NCBI RefSeq assembly: GCF_001074155.1
Contig: NZ_JUUZ01000027.1
Coordinates: 34,336 to 98,335, forward strand
Direction: 5' to 3'
DNA from: Streptococcus pseudopneumoniae
GTDB lineage: Bacteria; Bacillota; Bacilli; Lactobacillales; Streptococcaceae
DNA length: 64,000 bases
The notes beneath the pieces were generated by a model. That model was not told the origin of the DNA. It searched no databases and worked only from the letters and a program-made list of their open reading frames with translations. Position 1 is the stretch's first letter, and the number at the start of each line of letters is the position of its first letter. A program made the translations under genes and the position numbers. Below, piece after piece: positions 51,007-64,000 of the stretch.

Positions 51007-53520
51007 ATGGCAAATTTATTAAAAACAATCATCGAAAATGATAAAGGGGAACTTCGCCGCTTAGAAAAGATGGCTGATAAAGTCCTCAAATACGAAGATG
51101 AAATGGCTGCTTTGACAGACGAGCAGTTGCAAGCTAAGACAGAAGAATTTAAGCAACGTTATCAAAATGGTGAAACGCTCGATCAACTCTTGTACGAAGC
51201 CTTTGCGGTTGTACGTGAGGGAGCTAAGCGTGTTCTTGGACTCTTCCCATACAAGGTTCAGGTTATGGGTGGTATCGTTCTTCACCACGGTGACGTTCCA
51301 GAAATGCGTACAGGTGAAGGGAAAACCTTGACAGCGACAATGCCGGTATACCTTAATGCCCTTTCAGGAAAAGGTGTACACGTAGTTACGGTCAATGAAT
51401 ATCTTACAGAACGTGACGCGACTGAAATGGGTGAGTTGTACTCATGGCTTGGTTTGTCAGTAGGGATCAACTTGGCTGCGAAATCTCCAATGGAGAAAAA
51501 AGAAGCTTATCTCTGTGATATTACTTACTCAACGAACTCAGAAATTGGTTTTGACTATCTTCGTGACAACATGGTTGTTCGTGCAGAGAACATGGTTCAA
51601 CGTCCGCTCAACTATGCCTTGGTCGATGAGGTTGACTCTATCTTGATCGACGAAGCTCGTACACCATTGATTGTTTCAGGAGCTAATGCAGTTGAAACAA
51701 GCCAACTTTACCATATGGCTGACCACTTTGTGAAGTCTTTGGATAAAGATGACTATATCATTGATATTCAGTCTAAGACAATCGGTTTGTCTGATTCAGG
51801 TATTGACAAGGCTGAAAGCTTCTTCAAACTAGAAAATCTTTATGATATCGAAAATGTGGCTTTGACTCACTTTATCGACAACGCCCTTCGTGCCAACTAC
51901 ATCATGATTCTTGATATTGACTATGTGGTTAGCGAAGAACAAGAAATCTTGATTGTCGACCAATTTACAGGTCGTACCATGGAAGGTCGTCGTTACTCTG
52001 ATGGCTTGCACCAAGCGATTGAAGCTAAAGAAGGTGTGCCAATCCAAGATGAAACTAAGACATCAGCATCGATTACCTACCAAAACCTTTTCCGTATGTA
52101 TAAGAAATTGGCAGGTATGACAGGTACTGGTAAAACAGAAGAAGAAGAATTCCGCGAAATTTACAACATTCGTGTTATTCCAATTCCTACTAACCGTCCG
52201 ATCCAACGTATCGACCATTCAGACCTTCTTTACGCTAGTCTTGATGCAAAATTCAAGGCTGTAGTAGAAGATGTTAAGGCGCGTTACCAAAAAGGTCAGC
52301 CTGTCTTGGTAGGTACTGTTGCCGTTGAAACCAGTGATTTTCTTTCTAAGAAATTGGTTGAAGCAGGCGTACCTCACGAAGTATTGAATGCTAAAAACCA
52401 CTACAGAGAAGCGCAAATCATCATGAATGCTGGTCAACGTGGTGCGATCACTATCGCAACCAACATGGCCGGTCGTGGTACCGATATTAAGCTTGGTGAA
52501 GGGGTTCGTGAACTTGGTGGTCTTTGTGTCATCGGTACAGAACGTCATGAGAGCCGTCGTATCGATAACCAGCTTCGTGGACGTTCAGGTCGTCAAGGTG
52601 ACCCAGGTGAGTCACAGTTCTACTTGTCACTCGAGGATGATTTGATGAAGCGTTTCGGTTCAGAACGTTTGAAAGGTGTCTTTGAACGTCTGAATATGTC
52701 TGACGAAGCCATCGAATCTCGTATGTTGACACGTCAGGTCGAAGCAGCGCAAAAACGTGTTGAAGGAAATAACTACGATACTCGTAAACAAGTCCTCCAA
52801 TATGATGACGTTATGCGTGAACAACGTGAGATCATCTACGCACAACGTTATGATGTTATCACTGCAGAACGTGACTTAGCTCCTGAAATTCACGCCATGA
52901 TTCGCCGTACGATTGGACGAATTGTCGATGGGCATGCTCGTTCTAAACAAGATGAAAAACTTGAAGCAATCTTGAACTTTGCCAAGTACAACTTGCTCCC
53001 AGAAGATTCGATTTCACTTTCAGACCTAGAAGGTTTGTCTGACCAAGCTATCAAAGATGAACTATACCAACGTGCATTGAAAGTCTACGATAGCCAAGTT
53101 GCTAAACTTCGTGATGAAGAAGCCGTTAAAGAATTCCAGAAAGTCTTGATTCTACGTGTTGTAGATAACAAGTGGACTGACCATATCGATGCCCTTGATC
53201 AGTTGAGAAATGCTGTTGGTCTTCGTGGTTATGCCCAGAATAACCCAGTCGTTGAGTATCAAGCGGAAGGCTTCCGTATGTTTAATGATATGATTGGTTC
53301 GATTGAGTTTGATGTGACTCGCTTGATGATGAAAGCACAAATTCATGAACAAGAACGACCACAAACCGAACATCATATCAGTACGACAGCAACACGAAAT
53401 ATTGCTGCTCAACAGACAAATCTTCCAGCTGATTTAGACCTCAGTCAAGTAAGACGTAATGACTTATGTCCATGTGGATCTGGTAAGAAATTTAAAAACT
53501 GTCACGGTAAACGACGTTAA
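51007..53520 (+). CDS. secA: Preprotein translocase ATPase SecA
   Basis: Motor that drives proteins through SecYEG. 837 residues from [25 protein letters not shown]; the in-frame extension upstream to 50911 covers the promoter. Walker A MRTGEGKT near residue 100, [13 protein letters not shown] near 207, helicase motif [12 protein letters not shown] and the C-terminal zinc site [14 protein letters not shown] near 820. TAAGGAAAAA upstream. Single transcription unit. Confidence 0.98.
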   Translation: MANLLKTIIENDKGELRRLEKMADKVLKYEDEMAALTDEQLQAKTEEFKQRYQNGETLDQLLYEAFAVVREGAKRVLGLFPYKVQVMGGIVLHHGDVPEMRTGEGKTLTATMPVYLNALSGKGVHVVTVNEYLTERDATEMGELYSWLGLSVGINLAAKSPMEKKEAYLCDITYSTNSEIGFDYLRDNMVVRAENMVQRPLNYALVDEVDSILIDEARTPLIVSGANAVETSQLYHMADHFVKSLDKDDYIIDIQSKTIGLSDSGIDKAESFFKLENLYDIENVALTHFIDNALRANYIMILDIDYVVSEEQEILIVDQFTGRTMEGRRYSDGLHQAIEAKEGVPIQDETKTSASITYQNLFRMYKKLAGMTGTGKTEEEEFREIYNIRVIPIPTNRPIQRIDHSDLLYASLDAKFKAVVEDVKARYQKGQPVLVGTVAVETSDFLSKKLVEAGVPHEVLNAKNHYREAQIIMNAGQRGAITIATNMAGRGTDIKLGEGVRELGGLCVIGTERHESRRIDNQLRGRSGRQGDPGESQFYLSLEDDLMKRFGSERLKGVFERLNMSDEAIESRMLTRQVEAAQKRVEGNNYDTRKQVLQYDDVMREQREIIYAQRYDVITAERDLAPEIHAMIRRTIGRIVDGHARSKQDEKLEAILNFAKYNLLPEDSISLSDLEGLSDQAIKDELYQRALKVYDSQVAKLRDEEAVKEFQKVLILRVVDNKWTDHIDALDQLRNAVGLRGYAQNNPVVEYQAEGFRMFNDMIGSIEFDVTRLMMKAQIHEQERPQTEHHISTTATRNIAAQQTNLPADLDLSQVRRNDLCPCGSGKKFKNCHGKRR

Positions 53521-53538
53521 GAATGACTAATTTTCAGG

Positions 53539-53580
53539 CGGATGCCTAGTGAAAAGTGAATTTTCGCTTGGCGTCCGTTT
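53539..53580 (+). terminator. secA terminator (hairpin before the DAHP synthase genes)
   Basis: CGGATGCC pairs with GGCGTCCG (one G-T) and an inner GAAAA/TTTTC; followed only by TTTG, so it may be partial. Confidence 0.6.
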
Positions 53581-53600
53581 GCTTTATAAGGAGATGAATG

Positions 53601-54632
53601 ATGGTATTTACAGCAAAAAGCCCTAAAATTAATATTGATGAAGTTCGTAGTTTGTCTAAACTAGAAGGACAAGTACTTGCGAACAAACTCCAACGTGATC
53701 AAGAGCTTGAAGCAATTATTCGTGGGGAAGACCAACGCATCTTGTTAGTGATTGGTCCTTGCTCGTCTGACAATGAAGAAGCAGTCCTAGAGTACGCTAA
53801 GCGTTTGTCAAAACTTCAGGAAGAAGTCAAAGACCGCGTCTTTATGGTCATGCGTGTCTATACTGCTAAACCACGTACTAATGGTGATGGATATAAGGGC
53901 TTGATTCACCAACCAAATGCCAAAGAAGCGCCTAGCCTCATCAATGGGATCAAAGCGGTTCGTCATCTGCACTACCGTGTTATTTCTGAAACAGGAATGA
54001 CAACAGCAGATGAAATGTTGTACCCAGAGAACCTTCCCTTGGTAGATGATTTGATTTCTTATATGGCGGTTGGAGCCCGTTCAGTTGAAGACCAACAACA
54101 CCGTTTTGTAGCTAGTGGAGCAGATTTTGCGACAGGTTTTAAAAATCCAACCTCTGGAAATCTCAATGTCATGTTTAACGGTATTTATGCAGCTCAAAAC
54201 AAGCAGAGTTTTCTTTTCCTAGGGAAAGAAGTCGAAACTACTGGAAATCCTCTATCGCATGCTATTCTCCGTGGAGCTCTTAACGAGTACGGGAAAAACA
54301 TTCCTAACTACTACTACGATAATTTGATGGATACTATTGCTCAGTATGAAAAGATGGGACTTGAGAATCCATTCATCATTGTTGATACCAACCATGATAA
54401 CTCCGGGAAACAGTATATGGAGCAGATTCGTATCGTTCGCCAGACTTTAATTAACCGTGATTGGAATGAAAAGATTAAAAAATATGTTCGTGGATTCATG
54501 ATAGAGTCTTATCTAGAAGACGGTCGCCAAAACGAACCTGAGGTCTTTGGAAAATCTATCACCGATCCATGTCTAGGATGGGAAAATACGGAAGCTCTTG
54601 TTCGCGAAATCTACCAAAAACTAGGAGAATAA
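53601..54632 (+). CDS. 3-deoxy-7-phosphoheptulonate (DAHP) synthase, copy 1
   Basis: First step of the shikimate pathway: PEP plus erythrose 4-phosphate. 343 residues, type I (AroF/G/H) with LLVIGPCSSDNEEAVLEYAKRL, MRVYTAKPRTNGDGYKGL, GARSVEDQQHRFVASG, DTNHDNSGKQYMEQ and ITDPCLGWE. AAGGAG gives better spacing to this ATG than to the one at 53598. A second copy follows after one base; the two probably differ in feedback control. Confidence 0.95.
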   Translation: MVFTAKSPKINIDEVRSLSKLEGQVLANKLQRDQELEAIIRGEDQRILLVIGPCSSDNEEAVLEYAKRLSKLQEEVKDRVFMVMRVYTAKPRTNGDGYKGLIHQPNAKEAPSLINGIKAVRHLHYRVISETGMTTADEMLYPENLPLVDDLISYMAVGARSVEDQQHRFVASGADFATGFKNPTSGNLNVMFNGIYAAQNKQSFLFLGKEVETTGNPLSHAILRGALNEYGKNIPNYYYDNLMDTIAQYEKMGLENPFIIVDTNHDNSGKQYMEQIRIVRQTLINRDWNEKIKKYVRGFMIESYLEDGRQNEPEVFGKSITDPCLGWENTEALVREIYQKLGE

Positions 54633-54633
54633 T

Positions 54634-55665
54634 ATGGCATTTATCGAGAAAGGTCAAGAAATCGATATTGAAGCGATTAAGGCGGAAACACGGTTATCTG
54701 CAGAAACCTTGCAACATAAGGAAAATCGTGATCAAGAATTAGCAGATATCCTTTCAGGTAAGGATGATCGTATCCTTTTGGTCATTGGGCCTTGTTCGTC
54801 TGATAATGAAGAAGCAGTCCTAGAGTATGCCCGTCGTTTAGCAGACTTGCAGAAAAAAGTGGCAGATAAGATTTTCATGGTTATGCGTGTTTACACGGCC
54901 AAACCACGTACCAATGGAGATGGCTACAAGGGCTTGGTTCATCAGCCAGATACTTCTAAAGCTCCAAGCTTAATCAATGGTTTACAGGCTGTACGTCAGC
55001 TTCATTATCGGGTGATTACAGAAACAGGATTGACTACAGCAGATGAAATGCTTTATCCAGCCAATCTCGTCTTGGTTGACGACTTGGTGAGTTATCATGC
55101 AGTGGGTGCGCGTTCAGTAGAAGACCAAGAACACCGTTTTGTAGCTTCAGGAATCGATGCACCAGTAGGGATGAAGAACCCAACATCTGGAAACCTATCT
55201 GTGATGTTTAATGCCATCTATGCTGCACAAAACAAACAAACCTTTCTCTTTCATGGTCAAGAAGTTGAAACTTCAGGAAATCCCTTGGCTCACGTCATCC
55301 TTCGTGGAGCTATGAATGAATATGGGAAAAATGAACCTAACTTCTACTATGAAACTCTTCTAGATGCTATTGGGCGTTACGAGTCTATGGGGCTCGAAAA
55401 TCCCTTTATCATGATTGATACCAACCATGATAATTCAGGAAAACAGTATATGGAGCAAGTTCGCATTGTTCGCCAAACTCTTCTCAACCGTGACTGGAAT
55501 GAAAAGATTAAGAAGACAATTCGAGGCTTCATGATCGAGTCTTACTTAGCAGATGGGCGCCAAAACCAGCCAGAAATCTTTGGACGTTCCATTACAGACC
55601 CATGTTTGGGCTGGGAAAACACAGTAGCTTTAGTAGAAGAAATCTATTCTACCTTAACAAAATAA
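54634..55665 (+). CDS. 3-deoxy-7-phosphoheptulonate (DAHP) synthase, copy 2
   Basis: 343 residues, same motifs as the preceding gene (LLVIGPCSSDNEEAVLEYARRL, GARSVEDQEHRFVASG, DTNHDNSGKQYMEQ). Differences cluster at the N-terminus and the segment after FVASG, regions tied to amino-acid inhibition in type I enzymes. Start one base after copy 1, with GGAGAA upstream. Followed by a small hairpin and acpS. Confidence 0.95.
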   Translation: MAFIEKGQEIDIEAIKAETRLSAETLQHKENRDQELADILSGKDDRILLVIGPCSSDNEEAVLEYARRLADLQKKVADKIFMVMRVYTAKPRTNGDGYKGLVHQPDTSKAPSLINGLQAVRQLHYRVITETGLTTADEMLYPANLVLVDDLVSYHAVGARSVEDQEHRFVASGIDAPVGMKNPTSGNLSVMFNAIYAAQNKQTFLFHGQEVETSGNPLAHVILRGAMNEYGKNEPNFYYETLLDAIGRYESMGLENPFIMIDTNHDNSGKQYMEQVRIVRQTLLNRDWNEKIKKTIRGFMIESYLADGRQNQPEIFGRSITDPCLGWENTVALVEEIYSTLTK

Positions 55666-55676
55666 GTGAAAAGGAT

Positions 55677-55703
55677 GGAGTTGGGGGAATCTCAACTCCT
55701 TTT
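55677..55703 (+). other. Hairpin before acpS
   Basis: GGAGTTG and CAACTCC around GGGGAATCT, then TTTT and, 7 bases on, the acpS ATG. It could attenuate transcription between the DAHP synthases and acpS, or hide the GGAG/GGGGG ribosome binding site. Confidence 0.55.
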
Positions 55704-55710
55704 GATGAAA

Positions 55711-56073
55711 ATGATAGTTGGACACGGAATCGATATCGAAGAATTAGCATCAATACAAAATGCAGTTGAAAAAAGAGAAGACTTTGCGAAGCGTGTCTTG
55801 ACAGACAAGGAAATGGAGCGCTTTACCAGTCTCAAAGGTCGCAGACAGGTCGAGTATTTGGCTGGCCGTTGGTCAGCTAAAGAGGCTTTCTCAAAGGCTA
55901 TGGGGACGGGAATTGGGAAGCTAGGCTTTCAGGATTTGGAAGTCTTGAACGATGAGAAGGGAGCTCCCTACTTCAGCAAATCCCCATTTTCAGGAAATGT
56001 TTGGTTATCGATTAGCCATACAAAACAGTTTGTGACAGCTAGTGTTATTTTGGAGGAAAATCATGAAAACTAG
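55711..56073 (+). CDS. acpS: Holo-[acyl-carrier-protein] synthase
   Basis: Transfers 4'-phosphopantetheine from CoA to acyl carrier protein. 120 residues from [15 protein letters not shown], the typical GIDI start; in-frame ATGs at 55705 and earlier are less likely. Mg-binding and catalytic motifs: Asp in GIDIEE and [16 protein letters not shown], then LSISHT near the end. Overlaps alr by 11 bases. Confidence 0.96.
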   Translation: MIVGHGIDIEELASIQNAVEKREDFAKRVLTDKEMERFTSLKGRRQVEYLAGRWSAKEAFSKAMGTGIGKLGFQDLEVLNDEKGAPYFSKSPFSGNVWLSISHTKQFVTASVILEENHEN

Positions 56074-57166
56074 TCCACATAGACCAACCAAGGCCCTTAT
56101 TAATCTAGAAGCAATCTGCTACAATATCCAACAGATGGGAGCACACATTCCTAAAGACACCCTCAAATGGGCGGTTGTGAAAGCCAATGCCTATGGACAT
56201 GGAGCGATAGCTGTTGCAAGAGCTATCCAGGATGATGTAGATGGCTTTTGTGTGTCAAATATTGATGAAGCCATCGAACTCCGTCAGGCAGGTATCGCTA
56301 AGAAGATTCTTATTTTGGGAGTATCTGAAGTTGAATCTCTTTCATTGGCTAAGGACTTTGATATTACCTTGACAGTGGCAGGATTGGAATGGATTGAGAA
56401 TCTCCTTGCTGCTGAGTCAGACTTAGCTGGTTTAACCGTTCACCTTAAAATTGACTCAGGCATGGGACGAATTGGTTTTAGAAGTGCTAGTGAGGCCGAA
56501 CAAGCCCAAACTTTACTCAAGGAACATGGAGCCAATGTTGAGGGAATCTTTACGCACTTTGCAACAGCAGATGAAGAGTCAGATACCTACTTTAAGCAAC
56601 AGCTAGAGTATTTCAAGGGAATCCTAGATGATTTGAAGGAAGTGCCAAAATTCGTTCATGCTAGTAACTCCGCAACTACTTTATGGCATGCGGAAACGAT
56701 TTTTAATGCTGTTCGCATGGGGGATTCCATGTATGGTCTCAATCCAAGTGGACAAGTTTTGGAATTGCCTTATGAACTAAAACCAGCCTTAACTTTGGAG
56801 TCAGCCATCGTTCATGTCAAAACAGTAGAGGCTGGAGCTTGTATGGGCTACGGAGCGACTTATCAGGCAGACAGTGAGCAAGTCATTGCCACTTTGCCAA
56901 TCGGTTATGCAGATGGTTGGACACGAGATATGCAGAATTTCTCAGTTCTGGTAGATGGACAATTGTGCCCTATTGTAGGACGTGTATCCATGGACCAAAT
57001 CACGATTCGTTTGCCTAAGCTTTATCCCTTGGGAACAAAAGTTATCTTGATTGGCTCAGACGGTGATAAAGAAATTACTGCAACAGACGTAGCAGTTTAC
57101 CGAGGAACCATCAATTATGAGGTAGTTTGTCTCCTCAGTGATCGAATTCCAAGAGAATATTATTAA
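56063..57166 (+). CDS. alr: Alanine racemase
   Basis: Makes D-alanine for peptidoglycan. 367 residues from [29 protein letters not shown] lysine Lys40 in [12 protein letters not shown]; second catalytic base Tyr in [15 protein letters not shown] and GRVSMDQ are present. TTTGGAGGAAAATC before the ATG lies inside acpS. The acpS-alr-recG order is standard for streptococci. Confidence 0.97.
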   Translation: MKTSPHRPTKALINLEAICYNIQQMGAHIPKDTLKWAVVKANAYGHGAIAVARAIQDDVDGFCVSNIDEAIELRQAGIAKKILILGVSEVESLSLAKDFDITLTVAGLEWIENLLAAESDLAGLTVHLKIDSGMGRIGFRSASEAEQAQTLLKEHGANVEGIFTHFATADEESDTYFKQQLEYFKGILDDLKEVPKFVHASNSATTLWHAETIFNAVRMGDSMYGLNPSGQVLELPYELKPALTLESAIVHVKTVEAGACMGYGATYQADSEQVIATLPIGYADGWTRDMQNFSVLVDGQLCPIVGRVSMDQITIRLPKLYPLGTKVILIGSDGDKEITATDVAVYRGTINYEVVCLLSDRIPREYY

Positions 57167-57190
57167 GAAACAGAAAGAAAGGAGTAGAGC

Positions 57191-59206
57191 ATGAATTTAC
57201 ATCAACCCTTGCATGTCTTACCAGGAGTAGGACCTAAATCAGCAGAGAAATATGCCAAACTAGGAATTGAAAACTTGCAAGATCTCTTGCTTTACTTCCC
57301 TTTCCGTTATGAAGATTTTAAGACCAAACAGGTACTAGAGCTAGAAGATGGTGAAAAGGCAGTCCTATCTGGTCAGGTAGTGACACCAGCTAGTGTTCAG
57401 TATTATGGTTTTAAGCGCAATCGCCTGCGCTTTAGCCTTAAGCAGGGAGAGGTTGTTTTTGCGGTTAACTTTTTTAATCAACCCTACCTAGCAGACAAGA
57501 TAGAGCTTGGTGCGACACTAGCTGTTTTTGGCAAGTGGGATCGTGCCAAGGCTAGCCTCACAGGCATGAAGGTTTTAGCTCAAGTCGAGGATGACCTCCA
57601 ACCTGTCTATCGTCTAGCGCAAGGCGTCAGTCAAGCAGGACTTGTGAAAGTCATCAAGACAGCCTTTGATCAGGGATTGGACCTCTTGATAGAGGAAAAT
57701 ATCCCCCAGTCCTTGCTAGACAAATACAAACTCATGCCCCGTAGTCAGGCTGTTCGTGCCATGCATTTTCCAAAGGATTTGGCTGAATACAAACAGGCTC
57801 TTCGTCGAATCAAGTTTGAGGAACTCTTCTATTTCCAAATGCAATTACAGACCCTCAAGTCTGAAAATAAGGTTCATGGAAGTGGCTTGGTTCTGAATTG
57901 GTCTCAGGAAAAACTAACGGCAGTAAAAGAACAGTTACCTTTTGCTTTGACCCAAGCCCAAGAAAAGAGTCTGCAAGAAATCCTAACAGATATGAAGTCA
58001 GACCATCACATGAATCGACTCTTGCAAGGGGATGTCGGTAGCGGGAAGACAGTGGTTGCAGGTCTTGCTATGTATGCAGCTGTAACGGCAGGGTATCAGG
58101 CTGCCCTCATGGTTCCAACAGAGATTCTTGCAGAGCAGCAATTTGAAAGTCTAGAGAGTCTCTTTCCTGATTTGAAATTAGCTCTTCTGACAGGTTCATT
58201 GAAAGCTGCAGAAAAACGCAAGGTCTTGGAAACCATTGCCAAGGGGGAAGCCGATGTGATCATCGGTACCCATGCTCTTATACAAGACGGCGTGGGCTAT
58301 GCCCGACTCGGCCTGATTATCATCGATGAGCAACACCGCTTTGGTGTAGGGCAAAGGCGTATTTTACGGGAAAAAGGAGAAAATCCAGATGTCCTCATGA
58401 TGACGGCAACTCCCATACCACGGACCTTAGCCATCACTGCCTTTGGGGATATGGATGTTTCTATTATTGATCAGATGCCAGCAGGGCGCAAACCCATCGT
58501 AACGCGCTGGATCAAGCATGAGCAATTACCACAGGTCTTGACTTGGTTGGAGGGTGAGATTCAGAAAGGCTCTCAAGTCTATGTTATTTCTCCTTTGATT
58601 GAAGAATCTGAAGCTCTGGACCTTAAAAATGCTATCGCTCTGTCAGAGGAGTTAACAACTCATTTTGCTGGGAAAGCAAAAGTTGCTCTCTTACATGGGA
58701 AGATGAAGAGTGATGAAAAAGACCAGATTATGCAGGATTTCAAAGAGAGAAAGACAGATATCCTGGTCTCTACAACGGTTATCGAAGTTGGGGTCAATGT
58801 TCCAAATGCGACAGTCATGATTATCATGGATGCTGACCGTTTCGGACTTAGTCAACTTCACCAGCTCAGAGGTCGTGTCGGTCGTGGAGACAAGCAGTCC
58901 TATGCAGTTCTAGTGGCCAATCCAAAAACTGACTCTGGGAAAGACCGCATGCGTATCATGACGGAAACGACCAATGGTTTTGTCCTTGCAGAAGAAGATT
59001 TGAAAATGCGAGGTTCTGGTGAAATTTTTGGAACTAAACAGTCAGGTCTACCAGAGTTTCATGTGGCTGATATCATTGAAGATTTCCCAATTCTTGAGGA
59101 AGCCAGAAAGGTAGCTAGCTATATTAGCTCCCTTCCAAATTGGAGAGAGGATCCAGAGTGGCACATGATTGCCTTGCATCTGGAAAAGAAAGAATATCTG
59201 GATTAA
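57191..59206 (+). CDS. recG: ATP-dependent DNA helicase RecG
   Basis: Fork-reversal and branch-migration helicase. 671 residues. N-terminal wedge/OB domain (LPGVGPKSAEKYAKLGI), Walker A GDVGSGKT near residue 279, DEQH box near 378, motif III TATPIPRT, and motif VI QLRGRVGRGDKQSY. AGAAAGGAGTAG precedes the ATG. Confidence 0.97.
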   Translation: MNLHQPLHVLPGVGPKSAEKYAKLGIENLQDLLLYFPFRYEDFKTKQVLELEDGEKAVLSGQVVTPASVQYYGFKRNRLRFSLKQGEVVFAVNFFNQPYLADKIELGATLAVFGKWDRAKASLTGMKVLAQVEDDLQPVYRLAQGVSQAGLVKVIKTAFDQGLDLLIEENIPQSLLDKYKLMPRSQAVRAMHFPKDLAEYKQALRRIKFEELFYFQMQLQTLKSENKVHGSGLVLNWSQEKLTAVKEQLPFALTQAQEKSLQEILTDMKSDHHMNRLLQGDVGSGKTVVAGLAMYAAVTAGYQAALMVPTEILAEQQFESLESLFPDLKLALLTGSLKAAEKRKVLETIAKGEADVIIGTHALIQDGVGYARLGLIIIDEQHRFGVGQRRILREKGENPDVLMMTATPIPRTLAITAFGDMDVSIIDQMPAGRKPIVTRWIKHEQLPQVLTWLEGEIQKGSQVYVISPLIEESEALDLKNAIALSEELTTHFAGKAKVALLHGKMKSDEKDQIMQDFKERKTDILVSTTVIEVGVNVPNATVMIIMDADRFGLSQLHQLRGRVGRGDKQSYAVLVANPKTDSGKDRMRIMTETTNGFVLAEEDLKMRGSGEIFGTKQSGLPEFHVADIIEDFPILEEARKVASYISSLPNWREDPEWHMIALHLEKKEYLD

Positions 59207-59250
59207 GCTTTTTCTAAGAAATTGTTAAGTTTGCTTTTAGGATGATTGCC

Positions 59251-59256
59251 TATACT
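59251..59256 (+). promoter_or_regulatory. -10-like hexamer before the 21-codon gene
   Basis: TATACT, 31 bases before ATG 59288; the -35 is poor (TTGCTT lies at only 14 bases). Confidence 0.35.
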
Positions 59257-59287
59257 AGGGTCATCAAAAAGAAATGAGGACTCTCGC

Positions 59288-59353
59288 ATGACTATTAAAG
59301 TAAATTACCAAAAGACATTTCAAAAGGAAACTCAACCTTCTCCTAAATACTAA
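59288..59353 (+). CDS. Small ORF, 21 aa
   Basis: Reads MTIKVNYQKTFQKETQPSPK-Y. It has GAGGA 8 bases upstream, a TATACT promoter element and a terminator 3 bases after the stop, so it has every part of a compact gene. Basic and hydrophilic, with no signal peptide or double-glycine leader. I do not recognise it; it could be a small regulatory or accessory protein, or a signalling peptide. Confidence 0.5.
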   Translation: MTIKVNYQKTFQKETQPSPKY

Positions 59354-59356
59354 GAA

Positions 59357-59378
59357 AAGAGCGGCAACGCTCTTTTTT
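59357..59378 (+). terminator. Terminator after the 21-codon gene
   Basis: AAGAGCG and CGCTCTT around GCAA, then a T run. Confidence 0.85.
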
Positions 59379-59454
59379 ATTTTTTTAAAACTACTTTCAG
59401 AGGGATTCTTGCTGGGGTCGGACATTAAATCCACTTTCCGTTTCCCTTTCTTTC

Positions 59455-59499
59455 TTGCATTGCTTCTCCATATGTGCTACAGTTATGATAACGGTTACA
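59455..59499 (+). promoter_or_regulatory. Esterase promoter with CcpA (cre) site
   Basis: TTGCAT, 17 bases, TACAGT with TG-C. TGATAACGGTTACA at 59486-59499 fits the cre consensus TGWNANCGNTNWCA at every position and covers the start of transcription, so CcpA should repress the gene when glucose is present. Confidence 0.8.
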
Positions 59500-59516
59500 A
59501 AATAAAGGAGAATTCT

Positions 59517-60500
59517 ATGAGAAATCCAGCATTAGTAGAAGAAATGAAAACATATAAAGGAAGAGATGAAGTTCCTCAGGATTTTGATGCTTTTTGGGAT
59601 GGTGAGATTGACAAGGTTTCGGTCTTGCCAGACTACCAACTAGAGGAACGTGATTTTCATATTCCAAATGTGAAGTGCTATGAGTTAACCTTTAAAGGTA
59701 CACGTGATGGCCTTGTCTATGCGCGTGTGGTCTTACCAAAATCAGATAAGAAAGTACCAGTTATTTTCCACTTCCATGGCTATATGGGACGTTGCTGGGA
59801 TTGGACAGATATGCTAGCCTTTACCGTCGCTGGTTATGGGGTTGTATCGATGGATGTTCGTGGGCAATCTGGTTACTCACAAGATGGTTTACGTTCGCCT
59901 CTCGGAAATACAGTTAAGGGGCAAATCATCCGTGGTGCAGTAGAAGGAAAAGAGCAACTCTTCTATAAGGATGTTTATCTTGATATTTATCAATTGGTTG
60001 AAATTGTTGCTAGCTTCCCGCAAGTAGATGAGGGGCAGTTGGCTAGTTATGGAGCTTCGCAAGGTGGAGCCTTGGCTCTAGTGGCTGCTGGTCTCAATCC
60101 ACGTATCAAGCGAACAGTTGCAATCTATCCATTCTTGTCAGACTTTAGACGAGTGCTAGAAATTGGGAATACCAGCGAAGCTTATGATGAGCTTTTTCGT
60201 TACTTTAAGTTCCATGATCCTTTCCACGAGACAGAAGAACAGATCATGGAAACACTTGGCTATATCGATGTGAAAAACCTTGCCCATCGCATTAAAGGTG
60301 AGGTGAGAATGATTACAGGGCTTGATGACGATGTTTGCTATCCAATCACCCAGTTTGCTATTTACAATCGTTTGACTTGTGAAAAGAGTTATCGTCTCAT
60401 GCCAGAATATGCCCACGAGGCTATGAATGTCCATGTCAATGACCAGGTATACAACTGGTTGTGTGGTAGTGAGATTCCCTTTACCTATGTAGGTCATTAG
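59517..60500 (+). CDS. CE7-family acetyl xylan esterase / cephalosporin-C deacetylase
   Basis: 327 residues from MRNPALVEEMKTYKGRDEVPQDFDAFWDGEIDKV, with AAGGAG upstream; the frame continues upstream through the promoter. Alpha/beta hydrolase: RGQ in MDVRGQSGYS, nucleophile Ser near 181 in YGASQGGALAL, Asp in ITGLDDDVCYP and His in YAHEAMN. Removes acetyl groups from small acetylated sugars and related substrates in the cytosol. A cre site and the neighbouring sialidase gene suggest host-glycan use, possibly O-acetylated sialic acid or sugars. Confidence 0.93.
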   Translation: MRNPALVEEMKTYKGRDEVPQDFDAFWDGEIDKVSVLPDYQLEERDFHIPNVKCYELTFKGTRDGLVYARVVLPKSDKKVPVIFHFHGYMGRCWDWTDMLAFTVAGYGVVSMDVRGQSGYSQDGLRSPLGNTVKGQIIRGAVEGKEQLFYKDVYLDIYQLVEIVASFPQVDEGQLASYGASQGGALALVAAGLNPRIKRTVAIYPFLSDFRRVLEIGNTSEAYDELFRYFKFHDPFHETEEQIMETLGYIDVKNLAHRIKGEVRMITGLDDDVCYPITQFAIYNRLTCEKSYRLMPEYAHEAMNVHVNDQVYNWLCGSEIPFTYVGH

Positions 60501-60513
60501 AAATATGTAAAAG

Positions 60514-60541
60514 AGCCCTGCTAAAACAGGGCTTTCTTTTT
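60514..60541 (+). terminator. Esterase terminator
   Basis: AGCCCTG and CAGGGCT, then TTCTTTTTT. Confidence 0.85.

Positions 60542-64000
<3,459 letters not shown>

Noticed and set aside
53539..53580. T-box or attenuator of the DAHP synthase genes
   Set aside because: No T-box sequence or leader peptide with aromatic codons is visible; a plain hairpin after secA is the simpler reading.

Overview
The window is chromosomal DNA of a Mitis-group Streptococcus (S. oralis, S. mitis or S. pneumoniae relative). The reasons are the low-GC codon use, the extended -10 (TGn-TATAAT-like) promoters, a YSIRK/GxxS-type signal on a NanA-like sialidase, and the order secA - two DAHP synthases - acpS - alr - recG - acetyl xylan esterase - nanA, which I recognise from pneumococcus. 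The species cannot be fixed from the sequence alone.

Layout. 1-7800: translation and replication core (rpsL partial, rpsG, a structured intergenic region, fusA, polC). 7800-12490: an AT-richer four-gene accessory operon between polC and pepS. It holds a truncated DnaA-like AAA+ protein, a WYL-type regulator and two DUF262 proteins, the second with a DUF1524/HNH-like nuclease end, and looks like a phage-defence (GmrSD-related) island. 12500-21330: pepS, a GlsB-like membrane protein, a LysR regulator, queA, a lipoprotein, and an oxidoreductase/hydrolase operon under an Rrf2 repressor with matching operators. 21521-31332: an integrated element of about 9.8 kb in the 3' end of tRNA-Lys(CTT), with near-identical att repeats at both ends. 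It carries a SAP/DUF6434-like gene, a two-component system, a lantibiotic precursor gene of the salivaricin B type that a deletion has joined to the last part of a lantibiotic ABC exporter, an intact LanFEG-type immunity transporter, and a mobility module (XRE regulator, structured oriT/origin-like region, Rep_trans/MobT-like protein, DUF3173 excisionase-like protein, tyrosine integrase).

31322-49200: tRNA-Lys and probable 6S RNA, rarA, DUF3013, NUDIX, GNAT, prmA-rsmE, diacetyl/acetoin reductase, an HxlR-controlled NTF2-like gene, a DUF2785 gene, aquaporin, trxA with a MarR regulator whose site recurs in front of trxA's operon, lrgAB, a YtrA-type GntR-ABC operon, and nrdR-dnaB-dnaI-nitroreductase-der. 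49300-64000: TPM/LemA pair, secA, tandem DAHP synthases, acpS, alr, recG, a 21-codon small gene with its own terminator, a CcpA-controlled CE7 esterase, and nanA running off the end within its C-terminal repeats.

Main points of interest: (i) the DnaA-like/WYL/DUF262/DUF262-DUF1524 operon; (ii) the mobile element that kept lantibiotic sensing and immunity but lost production through a lanA-lanT deletion fusion; (iii) a long multi-stem hairpin between rpsG and fusA; (iv) several self-consistent regulator/operator pairs (Rrf2, MarR, HxlR).
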